This document shows positions 51,028 through 61,068 of a stretch of 64,000 nt of DNA, piece after piece. The notes under the pieces were generated by a model that worked only from the letters and a program-made list of their open reading frames with translations, was not told where the DNA came from and searched no databases. Numbering within the stretch: the first letter of the stretch is position 1; each line of letters starts with the position of its first letter. This DNA is from Nocardia concava NBRC 100430 (lineage in GTDB: Bacteria; Actinomycetota; Actinomycetes; Mycobacteriales; Mycobacteriaceae). The DNA lies in assembly GCF_000308815.1 (NCBI RefSeq), contig NZ_BAFX01000107.1, positions 1 through 64,000 of the forward strand, in the 5' to 3' direction. Both the position numbers and the translations under genes were made by a program.

Positions 51028-53097
51028 ATGGAGTCGTACGACGAACCGGAATCCTCGGACCGGCCGCTAGGCAGTGAGCTCGGCGTCACGCCCGCCGCCG
51101 ATTTCAATGATCCTTCCCAGGTGGACGCCCCGCGCGACCCGCTGTTGCCCTCGGACCCCTCGATGGCCGACAACTTCCTGCCCTCCGCGACGGGTGGCAT
51201 GCATCACTCGGTGTTTCCCCCCATCGACGACTACGCCTTCCTGTCCGACTGCGAGACCAACTGCCTCATCGCCCGCAACGGCTCGGTGGAGTGGATGTGC
51301 GTCCCGCGCCCGGACTCCGCCAGCATCTTCGGGGCCATGCTGGACCGCAGCGCCGGGCACTTCCGCATCGGCCCCTACGGCCGCAATGTGCCCGCCGCGC
51401 GCCGGTATCTGCCCGGCGGGCTGATCGTGGAGACCACCTGGCAGACCGAGACCGGGTGGCTCATCGTGCGCGACGCCCTGGTGCTGGGGCCGTGGCACAA
51501 CAACCGATCCCGCAGCCGCACCCACAAGCGCACCCCGATGGACTGGGACGCCGAGCACATCCTGCTGCGCACGGTGAAGTGCGTGAACGGTGTGGTCGAG
51601 CTGGAGATGAGCTGCGAGCCCGCCTTCGACTACCACCGCGGCCCGGCCAGCTGGACCTACAGCGGCGATGTGTACGAACAGGCCAGTGCCACTTGCGATA
51701 TCGAGGGCTGCCCGCCGCTGACCCTCACCACCAATCTGCGACTGGGCCTGGAGGGCCGGGAGGCGCGCGCCCGCACCCGCATGAAGGAGGGCGACGAGGT
51801 CTTCGTCGCGCTGTCCTGGTCGGATCTGCCGCCGCCGCGCACCTTCGACGAGGCGGCGGAGAAGATGTGGCAGACCACCGAGTGCTGGCGGCAGTGGGTC
51901 ACGCTGGGGCGCTTCCCGGATCATCCGTGGCGCGGGTATCTGCAGCGCAGCGCCTTGACGTTGAAGGGCCTCACCTACGCGCCCACCGGCGCGCTGCTGG
52001 CCGCGGCCACCACCTCACTGCCGGAAACCCCCGGCGGCGAACGCAACTGGGACTACCGCTACACCTGGGTGCGCGACTCCAGCTTCGCGCTGTGGGGCCT
52101 CTATACCCTCGGGCTGGACCGTGAGGCCGACGACTTCTTCGCCTTCCTGCACGATGTCGCCACCGATGACAACGGGACTCCCGTTTCGCTGCAGGTCCTC
52201 TACGGCATCGGCGGCGAACGTGAGATCACCGAATCCGAGCTCACTCACCTCTACGGCTACGACGGCGCGCAGCCGGTGCGCATCGGCAACGGCGCTTACA
52301 ACCAGGAGCAGCACGACATCTGGGGCACCATCCTGGATTCGGTTTACCTGCACGTGAAGTCGCGTCAGCAGGTGCCGGAGACGTTGTGGCCCATGCTGGA
52401 ACGGCAGGTGGAGGCGGCGATCGAGAACTGGCGCAACCCGGATCGCGGCATCTGGGAGGTGCGCGGCGAGCCGCAGCACTTCACCTCGTCCAAGGTCATG
52501 TGCTGGGTGGCGCTGGATCGCGGCGCGAAATTGGCCGAGCTGCACGGGGAACTCGACTACGCCAAGAAGTGGCACGACATCGCCGACGAGATCCGCGCCG
52601 ACATCCTGGACAACGGTGTCAACTCCGAGGGCGTGTTCACGCAGAGCTACGGCAGCGACACCCTGGATGCCTCACTGTTGCTGGTGGTGCTGACCCGCTT
52701 CCTGCCGCCCACCGATCACCGGGTGCGGGCCACGGTTCTGGCCATCGCCGACGACCTCACCGAGAACGGCCTGGTCCTGCGCTACCGCACCGACACCACC
52801 GACGACGGCCTGATGGGCGAGGAGGGCTCGTTCACCATCTGCTCGTTCTGGCTGGTGTCGGCACTGGTGGAAATCGGTGAGCTGCAACGCGCCCGGCAGC
52901 TGTGCGAGCGGCTGCTCGGATATGCCAGCCCGCTCAAGCTGTACGCGGAGGAGATCGACTCGCGGACCGGACGGCACCTGGGCAACTTCCCGCAGGCGTT
53001 CACCCACCTGGCGTTGATCAATGCCGTCATGCACGTGATCAGGGCCGAGGAATCGCGCAATACCGGCACCTTCCATCCGGCCCACCCGGGACGCTGA
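51028..53097 (+). CDS. GH15 family glycoside hydrolase, probable trehalase
   Basis: 689 residues. The GH15 (alpha/alpha)6 barrel is recognised by DYAFLSDCETNCLIARNGSVEWMCVPRPDSASIFG, ERNWDYRYTWVRDSSFALWGLYTLG and GLMGEEGSFTICSFWLVSALVEIG, with catalytic acids in the last motif. The same gene in M. tuberculosis (Rv2402) and M. smegmatis encodes a phosphate-dependent trehalase, and the sulfate operon/lepA synteny supports that reading over glucoamylase. The first 50 residues are acidic and low in homology; the ATG at 51028 is the first but lacks a ribosome site, so the start could be at 51163 (MADNFLPS). Confidence 0.87.
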   Translation: MESYDEPESSDRPLGSELGVTPAADFNDPSQVDAPRDPLLPSDPSMADNFLPSATGGMHHSVFPPIDDYAFLSDCETNCLIARNGSVEWMCVPRPDSASIFGAMLDRSAGHFRIGPYGRNVPAARRYLPGGLIVETTWQTETGWLIVRDALVLGPWHNNRSRSRTHKRTPMDWDAEHILLRTVKCVNGVVELEMSCEPAFDYHRGPASWTYSGDVYEQASATCDIEGCPPLTLTTNLRLGLEGREARARTRMKEGDEVFVALSWSDLPPPRTFDEAAEKMWQTTECWRQWVTLGRFPDHPWRGYLQRSALTLKGLTYAPTGALLAAATTSLPETPGGERNWDYRYTWVRDSSFALWGLYTLGLDREADDFFAFLHDVATDDNGTPVSLQVLYGIGGEREITESELTHLYGYDGAQPVRIGNGAYNQEQHDIWGTILDSVYLHVKSRQQVPETLWPMLERQVEAAIENWRNPDRGIWEVRGEPQHFTSSKVMCWVALDRGAKLAELHGELDYAKKWHDIADEIRADILDNGVNSEGVFTQSYGSDTLDASLLLVVLTRFLPPTDHRVRATVLAIADDLTENGLVLRYRTDTTDDGLMGEEGSFTICSFWLVSALVEIGELQRARQLCERLLGYASPLKLYAEEIDSRTGRHLGNFPQAFTHLALINAVMHVIRAEESRNTGTFHPAHPGR

Positions 53098-53100
53098 CCC

Positions 53101-53200
53101 CGTCATCCCGCACACCAACCCCGTCATCCCGGCATGCTTTTGGCCGGGATCCACAGCAACAGCGTGGATTCCGGCCAAAAACGCGCCGGAATGACGGGGG
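53101..53200. repeat. Palindromic repeat copy C between convergent genes
   Basis: Palindrome 53119-53199, arms beginning CCCCGTCATCCCGGCATG and ending CGCCGGAATGACGGGG, with GCTTTTGGCC/GGCCAAAAAC inside. A duplicate of the end, CGTCATCCCG at 53101-53110, precedes it with a 21-bp period. It starts 3 nt past the GH15 stop and ends 4 nt before the dynamin-like gene stop (53204), so it is nearly the whole gap. Confidence 0.9.
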
Positions 53201-53203
53201 CGG

Positions 53204-55018
53204 TCAGTACGAGGGGTTTTCGCCGATCGCGTCGGCGTGCTCGCGGATCTCGCGCAACCGCACCAGCGAGCGCTCGATCTCGGTGAGCCGCGCCTCGCGG
53301 CCCGCACCCGAGTGCACGGTCGCCGCCTCCTCGGCGGCCCGCAGCGAGGCGTCCACCGAACGCAGTGTGGCCGTGGCGATCTCGGTGAAGTGATCGCGCA
53401 GGCTGCGCTGCACCGCGCGCAGGCGGTAGCGGGACTCCTTGCTCACCTGGAAGATCACATCGTCCATGAGCCGGGCCACGGCGACCTTGGCCTCGGCCTG
53501 GCGGCGCTGGCGGCGGGCCTTGCGGTCGTCCCACAGTGCGTTCACACCCAGCAGCACGGCCGCACCACCGGAATACCAGTTCACCAGCGACATGTGCAGC
53601 AGGCTGGTGATCAAGCCGACCATGAGCAGGCCGCCGTAGGAGCCACGCAGGGCGGTCAGGATCTGCTGGGTGACACCGTGTTTGGCGCTGTCCAACTTGT
53701 CCAGCGCGGCCACCGGTTCCAGCACCGCGCCGACATCGCCGGGGTTGTCGAGCTTGAGATCCGGTGTGGGAATGCCGCTCTCGGGGAATTTCGCCGCCAC
53801 CTGCTCGGCCAGTTCCACCGAGCGGTAGTGCGCGATGACGAAGTTCTCCTCGACCGCCTCGCAGATCTTGGCGTCCAGGTCCGCGCCGAAGTCGGCCCAG
53901 CCCTTGGCCGGATCGCCCTTCATGATGTCGGTCTCGGCGTCGCGGATGAGGCTGCGCAGCCGGTGCCGCAGATCGTGTTCGGTATCGGCCATCAGTTCGC
54001 CCGCGCCGTCGGCCAGGGTCACCTGCCAGTTGGCGGTGCGCTGGCGCAGCTGCTCGGCCTCCTCGCGGGTGCGGCGCAGCTGTTCGGTGATGACGGTGAG
54101 GCGGCGCGGATCCCGCAGCGTCTCGGCCTCACTGCGCAGCGCCAGCGCGAGATGGTCGGTGATGAGCCGGATATCGCGCACCGCGGCCTCCACGGCCACC
54201 GCGTCGGCGCGGCCCAGCACATGCGAGCGCAGGTGGTCGAGCAGTTGCGGCACACCGGATTCCAGATCCAGCTGCTGATCCCCGGACTGTGCGGCGTGCC
54301 CGTGCAACCGGGCCGAGGCCGGGGCGACGGCGAAGGCCAGCCCGGCGTCGTCGAGCAGCTTGCGGTCGTGCTGCTGCACCTCCGGCCACTGCGGATACTG
54401 GTCGATCTTGTTGAGTACGCAGACCACCGTCGGGCACACCTGGTGGATGCGCTGCAGCTGCTCGATCTGCGCCGGGGTGAACGGGGCCCGCGCGTCGGCG
54501 ACGTAGAGCACCGCGTCCGCGGCGGCGATGAGCGACCAGGTGGACGGGGTGTCGGCGGGCGAGCCGGGCGCGTCGAGCACCACGAAGCCCTCCGCCAGCA
54601 AGGGACTGGGCTGCGAGAACTCGGCGCGGATCACCTCGCCGGAGGCCAATTCCGCCAGTGCCGCACGCGGATCCACGGCGGTGCGCTTGGCGCTGCCGCC
54701 CGGACCCATCGATACCAGCGTGGCACTGGCCTGCGGCCCGTACTCGGCGATCACCGGCACGCCCGGGCGGCCCTCGGTGGCGCTCACCTCGGCCCCGACC
54801 AGGCTGTTGACCAGCGTGCTCATGCCGCTCTTGGACTCGCCGACCACGACCAGCCGCACCCGGGGATCGGTCAGGCGCGCCCGGGCGATGCCGAGGCGTC
54901 CGGACAGATCCACCCGGCCGGAGGCGTGCGTCAGTTCGAGCAGTCGATCGACCAGCTCGACCAGCGGGCCCAGCGCATCGGGATTCTTCACCGCAACCTG
55001 ATGATCAGCGGCGCTCAC
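53204..55018 (-). CDS. Dynamin-like GTPase (IniC/IniA-type) with altered Walker A
   Basis: 604 residues. Large dynamin-family layout: GTPase about 50-260, helical stalk, a hydrophobic pair (YGGLLMVGLITSLLHMSLV ... GGAAVLLGVNALW, about 470-505) for membrane contact, and a C-terminal coiled region. G1 reads GESKSGMST: the invariant Lys before Ser is Met66, although Lys63 is nearby. G3 DAPGSP and G4 NKID look normal. In mycobacteria iniA/iniC respond to cell-wall stress and remodel membranes. It overlaps the upstream IniB-like gene by 4 nt (ATGA), a typical coupled pair. Confidence 0.8.
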   Translation of the reverse strand: MSAADHQVAVKNPDALGPLVELVDRLLELTHASGRVDLSGRLGIARARLTDPRVRLVVVGESKSGMSTLVNSLVGAEVSATEGRPGVPVIAEYGPQASATLVSMGPGGSAKRTAVDPRAALAELASGEVIRAEFSQPSPLLAEGFVVLDAPGSPADTPSTWSLIAAADAVLYVADARAPFTPAQIEQLQRIHQVCPTVVCVLNKIDQYPQWPEVQQHDRKLLDDAGLAFAVAPASARLHGHAAQSGDQQLDLESGVPQLLDHLRSHVLGRADAVAVEAAVRDIRLITDHLALALRSEAETLRDPRRLTVITEQLRRTREEAEQLRQRTANWQVTLADGAGELMADTEHDLRHRLRSLIRDAETDIMKGDPAKGWADFGADLDAKICEAVEENFVIAHYRSVELAEQVAAKFPESGIPTPDLKLDNPGDVGAVLEPVAALDKLDSAKHGVTQQILTALRGSYGGLLMVGLITSLLHMSLVNWYSGGAAVLLGVNALWDDRKARRQRRQAEAKVAVARLMDDVIFQVSKESRYRLRAVQRSLRDHFTEIATATLRSVDASLRAAEEAATVHSGAGREARLTEIERSLVRLREIREHADAIGENPSY

Positions 55019-57207
55019 AGCAGCAGCATGGGATAGCCCGGATCCTGCGCCGGGGAGTGGTGGTGGTCGACGAGGGCGGCGTCGGTGAACGTGGCATCGG
55101 GCACCAGGCCGGTGTACAGGCCCGAATCGTGCACCAGGCCCGAATCGTGCAGGCCCAGCGCGTGCGCACCGGAGTCGGCCACGACCGGCTGCGCGTAGAG
55201 GTCACCCGAATCGTATTGGTCCGCTATGGGTTTCACCGGCGTCTGCACGTCGACGTGTGGCGGCGTGGTGAGCGGATGCACGGTCGGGGCCGGGGCCTGG
55301 GTGGTGGTCGGCGCGGGCGCGACCGACACGGTGGGCTGGTGCGTGGTCGCATCCGGAACGGTCGGCACCGTCGTCGGGACGGACACGTCCGGGGTCGGAT
55401 GCGCCGGAGTGGTGACGGTCGGCTGATGGGTCGGCAGCACGTCGTCGCTCGGCACGGTGACCGGAGTCGTTGTGCCGCCGTGGGTTCCGGTGTCGTCACT
55501 CGGCTTGGCCGGCTTGGTGGTGACGTCGTCCTTGCCGGTGTTGGACGGCGGCGTGGCGGGCGTGGTCAGCGCGGTGCTGCCCGGCTTGGTGATATCGGTG
55601 TCCAGGCCGGGGATCTTGGTCGGGATGGTGGGCGCGGTGGTGAGCCCGGGCACCGGATCGATCTTGGCCGGGGTGCTCACGTGCGGCGCGGGCGTCGGCG
55701 CGGGGGTGACCGGCACGGACTTGTCCACCACGGTGGTCGGATGGTGGGGCGCGGTCGGCTCACCGCTGGCCAGCACCGGCTGCTTGCCGTGGTCGAACAG
55801 GGCGGGCGCGACGGCGGCGGGCGCGGTCAGCGGCGACGGGCCGGCGTGGGTCGAGAGCAGATTCGCGATCGGCTGGCTGGCGGCATCGGGCTGAATGGTG
55901 GTCTGCAGCGGCGTGACCGTCACCGGCTGGGCGACGGCCACCGGCGCGACCGCGACCGGGGCCACGGGGGCGACGGCGACCGGGGCCACGGGGGCGACCG
56001 GCGCGGGTGCGGCAACGGGCGTCGGCGCGGGGGTGAAGGCCGCGGGTGCGGCCGGAGCCGTCGGCGCGGGAGTGCCGAGCGACAGCGGAGCGGGTTGCGC
56101 GGCAACCGGACTCGGCGCGACGGACGAGGCCAGCGGCGAATTCGCGCCCGGCACAGTCGGACTGGCGGCGGGAGCGCCGGAAGTGTTCTGTCCCTTGAAC
56201 GGTGTGCCCATGTTGTTGGGCGTCGAGGCGCCCGGCAGACTGGGCTGGCCGCCGCCGTTGGGCAGCGAGGTGTTCGTGGGAATGTGCGAAATGCCCTGTC
56301 CCAGTTGCTGACCGAAGGCGTCGAGCTGATGCCCGACCTGGCCGACGCCGACGTCGACCTTCAGATTCGAGTGGAACCACGCGCCGTCCAGGCCGACGTG
56401 CGCGTCGACGGACCAATCGGTGCCGATGAACAGGCCGGTGCCCTGCCCGCCCGCACCGCCGACGCCGTCGAAGGCGCCGCCGTGGTGGTCGGGCACGGGG
56501 CCCGGGGCGGGCGCGATGTGCGCGCCGGTCATATCGGGCAGGTGGAAACCGTTGGACGCGCCGGGTAGCTGAAAACCGTTGGCGGCGCCGGGTAGGTGGA
56601 AGCCGTCGGTGCCGCCGAGACCGGGCAGGCCGAAGGTCGGCTGCTGATCGGAGGCGGGCAGATGCGGCTCGGCCGGGGTCTCCTCGGCGGGCCGGTTGTT
56701 CTCCTCCAGCGGCAGACCGAACCCGGGGTGCGGGCCGTAGGTGGGCAGACCGCTCACACCGGTCCCGGCCTCGGGCAGACCGAGGCCGTGGAAACCGGAG
56801 TTCGAGGACTCGGGCTGCTGCGGGATCGACTCGAACGACATCGGCGAGAACCCGGCGTCGGTGCCGCGATGAACCTCGTCGAGGTGCGCGAAGGGCGCGT
56901 GCACCGGCGAGACGGGGGCCGGGCCGTGGTGCGGGGGCAGCGAATCCGGAGTCAGATCCGGGAAGGTGATGGTCGGGCTGGGCAGCTCGGGCTGCGGGTC
57001 GTTGACCTCGGACCAGCCCACATTCTTGGAGTCGTGGTCGATGGCCGGGGTGCCGCCGCGGCTGCCGCCCGCGGCGATCAGCGCGCCGCCGGTGACGTAG
57101 GCGCCTGCCCTGGCCACGCGCGCGACACCGTTGGCAATGTTGTAGGCGGCGTCCCCGCCGTTGTCATCGGCGTCGGAGGCGTCGTCGAAGGGCAGATCAC
57201 GCGTCAT
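55015..57207 (-). CDS. IniB-like Gly/Ala/Pro-rich protein
   Basis: 730 residues from ATG 57207 with GGAG 8 nt before. An N-terminal acidic segment and one hydrophobic stretch (ARAGAYVTGGALIAAGG) precede a long low-complexity region: FHLPGA/GFQLPGA repeats near 205-240, DAHVGLDGAWFHSNLKVDVGVG near 290, then Pro/Ala/Val/Thr repeats to about 690. It is upstream of and coupled to the dynamin-like gene, as IniB is in the iniBAC operon of mycobacteria. Probably an envelope-associated, stress-inducible partner. The homology rests on context and composition rather than a conserved domain. Confidence 0.65.
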   Translation of the reverse strand: MTRDLPFDDASDADDNGGDAAYNIANGVARVARAGAYVTGGALIAAGGSRGGTPAIDHDSKNVGWSEVNDPQPELPSPTITFPDLTPDSLPPHHGPAPVSPVHAPFAHLDEVHRGTDAGFSPMSFESIPQQPESSNSGFHGLGLPEAGTGVSGLPTYGPHPGFGLPLEENNRPAEETPAEPHLPASDQQPTFGLPGLGGTDGFHLPGAANGFQLPGASNGFHLPDMTGAHIAPAPGPVPDHHGGAFDGVGGAGGQGTGLFIGTDWSVDAHVGLDGAWFHSNLKVDVGVGQVGHQLDAFGQQLGQGISHIPTNTSLPNGGGQPSLPGASTPNNMGTPFKGQNTSGAPAASPTVPGANSPLASSVAPSPVAAQPAPLSLGTPAPTAPAAPAAFTPAPTPVAAPAPVAPVAPVAVAPVAPVAVAPVAVAQPVTVTPLQTTIQPDAASQPIANLLSTHAGPSPLTAPAAVAPALFDHGKQPVLASGEPTAPHHPTTVVDKSVPVTPAPTPAPHVSTPAKIDPVPGLTTAPTIPTKIPGLDTDITKPGSTALTTPATPPSNTGKDDVTTKPAKPSDDTGTHGGTTTPVTVPSDDVLPTHQPTVTTPAHPTPDVSVPTTVPTVPDATTHQPTVSVAPAPTTTQAPAPTVHPLTTPPHVDVQTPVKPIADQYDSGDLYAQPVVADSGAHALGLHDSGLVHDSGLYTGLVPDATFTDAALVDHHHSPAQDPGYPMLLL
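55952..55999 (-). repeat. Coding minisatellite, 24-bp unit
   Basis: Two copies of a 24-bp unit beginning GCGACCGGGGCCACGG, at 55952-55975 and 55976-55999, inside the IniB-like gene; they encode the VAPVAPVA repeats. A multiple of 3, so copy-number change would keep the frame. Confidence 0.7.
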
Positions 57208-57274
57208 CTGGGCTCCGCTCTCAGGGCTCCGGCGATCCGCCGCGCGGGGGACCACCGAACCGAACTCGTTCCAC

Positions 57275-57303
57275 ACCCTATTTCCGGATAACCGGTCTGT
57301 CAC
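57275..57303 (-). promoter_or_regulatory. Promoter of the IniB-like operon
   Basis: On the minus strand GTGACA (57303-57298), 17-bp spacer, TAGGGT (57280-57275). Predicted leader of about 60 nt before ATG 57207. Confidence 0.45.
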
Positions 57304-57355
57304 ATCCACCAGGTCGGCAGCGGTGTGCACAGCGGTGCGTCACATAGCTTGTCAC

Positions 57356-57397
57356 CCTGCATACCTGGACGGAAGCCCCATTTTCCGCCTGCATACC
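57356..57397 (-). promoter_or_regulatory. Direct repeats CCTGCATACC spaced 32 bp, possible activator sites
   Basis: CCTGCATACC at 57356-57365 and again at 57388-57397, starts exactly 32 bp apart (three helical turns), about 90-120 bp upstream of the predicted transcription start of the IniB-like operon. Same face of the helix fits a dimer pair or activator such as the IniR-type regulators; the protein is unknown. Confidence 0.45.
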
Positions 57398-57450
57398 GAA
57401 CCTCACGCCTGACCGGCGCGACGACAATTTCCGAACTCTAGATGCACTCA

Positions 57451-57478
57451 TGCCCCGCTGTCGATAGACAGCGGGGCA
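57451..57478. terminator. Second hairpin similar to the lepA terminator
   Basis: TGCCCCGCTGTC-GATA-GACAGCGGGGCA, a perfect 12-bp stem. The stem resembles that at 57563-57594, 112 bp away. Confidence 0.55.
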
Positions 57479-57562
57479 CGAGATCAGGGGTGAGGAGCGT
57501 TGCTGCGCCCCGCGTGCGAGCACCCACCCCACTCGTCCCGAGCAACCCACCCCATCCAGCAC

Positions 57563-57594
57563 CGTGCCCCGCTGCCGACAGGCAGCGGGGCACG
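57563..57594 (-). terminator. lepA terminator
   Basis: CGTGCCCCGCTGCC-GACA-GGCAGCGGGGCACG, a perfect 14-bp stem 20 nt past the lepA stop. Confidence 0.75.
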
Positions 57595-57614
57595 GGAGTA
57601 TTCAGAGCTGGGCT

Positions 57615-59461
<1,847 letters not shown>

Positions 59462-59465
<4 letters not shown>

Positions 59466-59491
59466 TCCTCGGCATGGCGAAACAGCGGCAT
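59462..59491 (-). CDS. 9-codon upstream frame overlapping the lepA start
   Basis: ATG 59491 opens MPLFRHAEE, whose TGA overlaps the lepA GTG (GTGA). A TAGACT -10 box lies 11 nt upstream, so the transcript would start only a few bases ahead. The AGGAG just before lepA lies inside this frame. Likely a coupling or regulatory leader peptide. Confidence 0.4.
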
Positions 59492-59502
59492 GTCAACCAG
59501 CA

Positions 59503-59508
59503 AGTCTA
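59503..59508 (-). promoter_or_regulatory. -10 box TAGACT of lepA
   Basis: Ends 11 nt before the upstream frame's ATG (59491). Confidence 0.4.
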
Positions 59509-59608
59509 CGGTGCTGGACCGGATGTCCTCGCCCGGGCGCTCCTCAGGCGCGAACGACCCATCGGCGCAGGCGAATCCGGTGCGGATGAGATTCCGCCGG
59601 TCCGCCGT

Positions 59609-59614
59609 TAGGCT
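59609..59614 (+). promoter_or_regulatory. -10 box TAGGCT, leaderless promoter of the PemK-like gene
   Basis: TAGGCT ends 7 nt before ATG 59622. Divergent from the lepA promoter. Confidence 0.5.
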
Positions 59615-59621
59615 GCCGGAC

Positions 59622-60203
59622 ATGGCTGGCAGGTGGAACGCTCTGGGGAAGCAGTTGGGGATCGTGGCCAAAGAGCAGGGGACCCAGCTCGTGACCAACC
59701 AGGCCCCGAAGTTGATCGGCAAGGTGCGACAGTCCACGATGTGGGACCGCGCCCTGCGGGCGATGGGTACGCCGCGCCAAGGCCCCGGCGTCTCGGTCCG
59801 CCCCACCTCCTCGGCGGGTGTCCCCTCCCACGAACGCGCGCGCCAAATCGTCTACAGCCCGCAACTCGACGGCCGCGCCGATCCGGGCGAGATCGTCTGG
59901 ACCTGGGTCCCCTACGAGGAGGACCCGAACAACGGCAAGGACCGCCCGGTTTTGGTCGTCGGCCGCGACGGCAAAACCCTCCTCGGCCTGATGCTCTCCT
60001 CCAACGCCGACCACGCCCACCACGACAACTGGGTAGGCATCGGCTCCGGCGCGTGGGACAGCGCCGGCCGCGACAGCTGGGTGCGATTGGATCGCGTCCT
60101 CGACGTACCCGAGATGGGCATCCGCCGCGAGGGCGCGATCCTGCCGCGCAAAACCTTCGACAAGGTGGCACATCGGCTCTGCGCCGAATACCACTGGCAC
60201 TAG
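59622..60203 (+). CDS. PemK/MazF-fold protein without an antitoxin partner
   Basis: 193 residues. After a basic N-terminal extension of about 75 residues (GRWNALGKQLGIVAKEQGTQ) comes a PemK-type SH3 barrel: GEIVWTWVPYEEDPNNGKDRPVLVVGRDG and SWVRLDRVLDVPE. The usual small antitoxin gene upstream is missing, and the neighbours are lepA and aquaporin as in M. tuberculosis Rv2405. It may be a domesticated RNA-binding protein rather than a working toxin. Its stop lies 7 bp from the convergent aquaporin stop. Confidence 0.75.
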   Translation: MAGRWNALGKQLGIVAKEQGTQLVTNQAPKLIGKVRQSTMWDRALRAMGTPRQGPGVSVRPTSSAGVPSHERARQIVYSPQLDGRADPGEIVWTWVPYEEDPNNGKDRPVLVVGRDGKTLLGLMLSSNADHAHHDNWVGIGSGAWDSAGRDSWVRLDRVLDVPEMGIRREGAILPRKTFDKVAHRLCAEYHWH

Positions 60204-60210
60204 GCCTTTT

Positions 60211-60990
60211 TCAGCTCACCATGTTCCGCGAACGGCCGAAGAGCATGCCGTAGACCAGGGAGCCGAGGACGCCGCCGATCAGCGGGAAGACGAGGAAGAC
60301 CCAGAGCTGGGCGGGGGCGCCATCCTGGTAGAAGGCGACCGCGAGGCTGCGGGCGGGGTTGACCGAGGTGTTGTCGACCGGGATCGAGATCAGGTGGATC
60401 ACGGTGAGGGTCAAGCCGATCGAGAGGCCCGCGAGGGGGATGTCGGAGAGCTGGTCGGTGGAGGCCAGGACTACGAAGACCAGTAGGGCGGTGAGGAGGA
60501 CCTCGACGGTGATGGCGGCGGCGAGGCCGTAGCCGTTGATGGTGATCTCGCCGAGCGTCAGCTTGGAGGGGCTGTGCGCGCCCCAACCGTTCGCTCCCAG
60601 ACCGTCTTTGGCGCGGTCGTAGGAGGGCAGGTTCTTGGCGATGGCGTAGATGACCGCGCCCGCGGCCAGGCCGCCGATGATCTGGGCGATCCAGTAGGCC
60701 GCCGCCACCACGAGGTTCACCCGGCCCAGCAGCAGCTGGCCGACGGTGACCGCGGGGTTGACGTGGCAGCCGGAGATCGGGCCGATCGAGTACACCAGGA
60801 ACAGCAGGGTGAGGCCGAAGGCCAGGGCCACGCCGAGCGCGCCGACCCGGCTGCCCGCCAGCACCGCGGTGCCGACACCGCCCAGGACCAGCACGAAGGT
60901 GCCCAGTGCCTCGGCGAATACCTTGCGCCCCAGGCTGGGCGGTTGCAGATCGGTGAGATCCTCGGCGACTTCCTGAGCTGTGGGGGACAT
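60211..60990 (-). CDS. aqpZ: Aquaporin Z-type channel
   Basis: 259 residues, six membrane helices and two pore half-helices. NPA boxes are HVNPAVTVG and SVNPARSLA. Orthodox AqpZ pore residues are indicated by the small side chains and Arg after the second NPA. An insertion of about 25 residues with KLTLGEITINGYGLAAA lies between helices 3 and 4 and is normal for AqpZ homologues. Water (and perhaps CO2 or H2O2) channel of the inner membrane. Confidence 0.95.
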   Translation of the reverse strand: MSPTAQEVAEDLTDLQPPSLGRKVFAEALGTFVLVLGGVGTAVLAGSRVGALGVALAFGLTLLFLVYSIGPISGCHVNPAVTVGQLLLGRVNLVVAAAYWIAQIIGGLAAGAVIYAIAKNLPSYDRAKDGLGANGWGAHSPSKLTLGEITINGYGLAAAITVEVLLTALLVFVVLASTDQLSDIPLAGLSIGLTLTVIHLISIPVDNTSVNPARSLAVAFYQDGAPAQLWVFLVFPLIGGVLGSLVYGMLFGRSRNMVS

Positions 60991-61068
60991 CGGCTACCTT
61001 CCGCTTGCATGGATACCGCACCGACAGAGCAAGCGGCGCGAGCCGACGGTGTCCATCCGAACGAATGC

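Larger units (their letters stand above)
57208..57614. other. 407-bp spacer between IniB-like gene and lepA
   Basis: No gene. From right to left on the minus strand it holds the lepA terminator, a second similar hairpin, two direct repeats of CCTGCATACC, and the promoter of the IniB-like gene. Confidence 0.5.
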
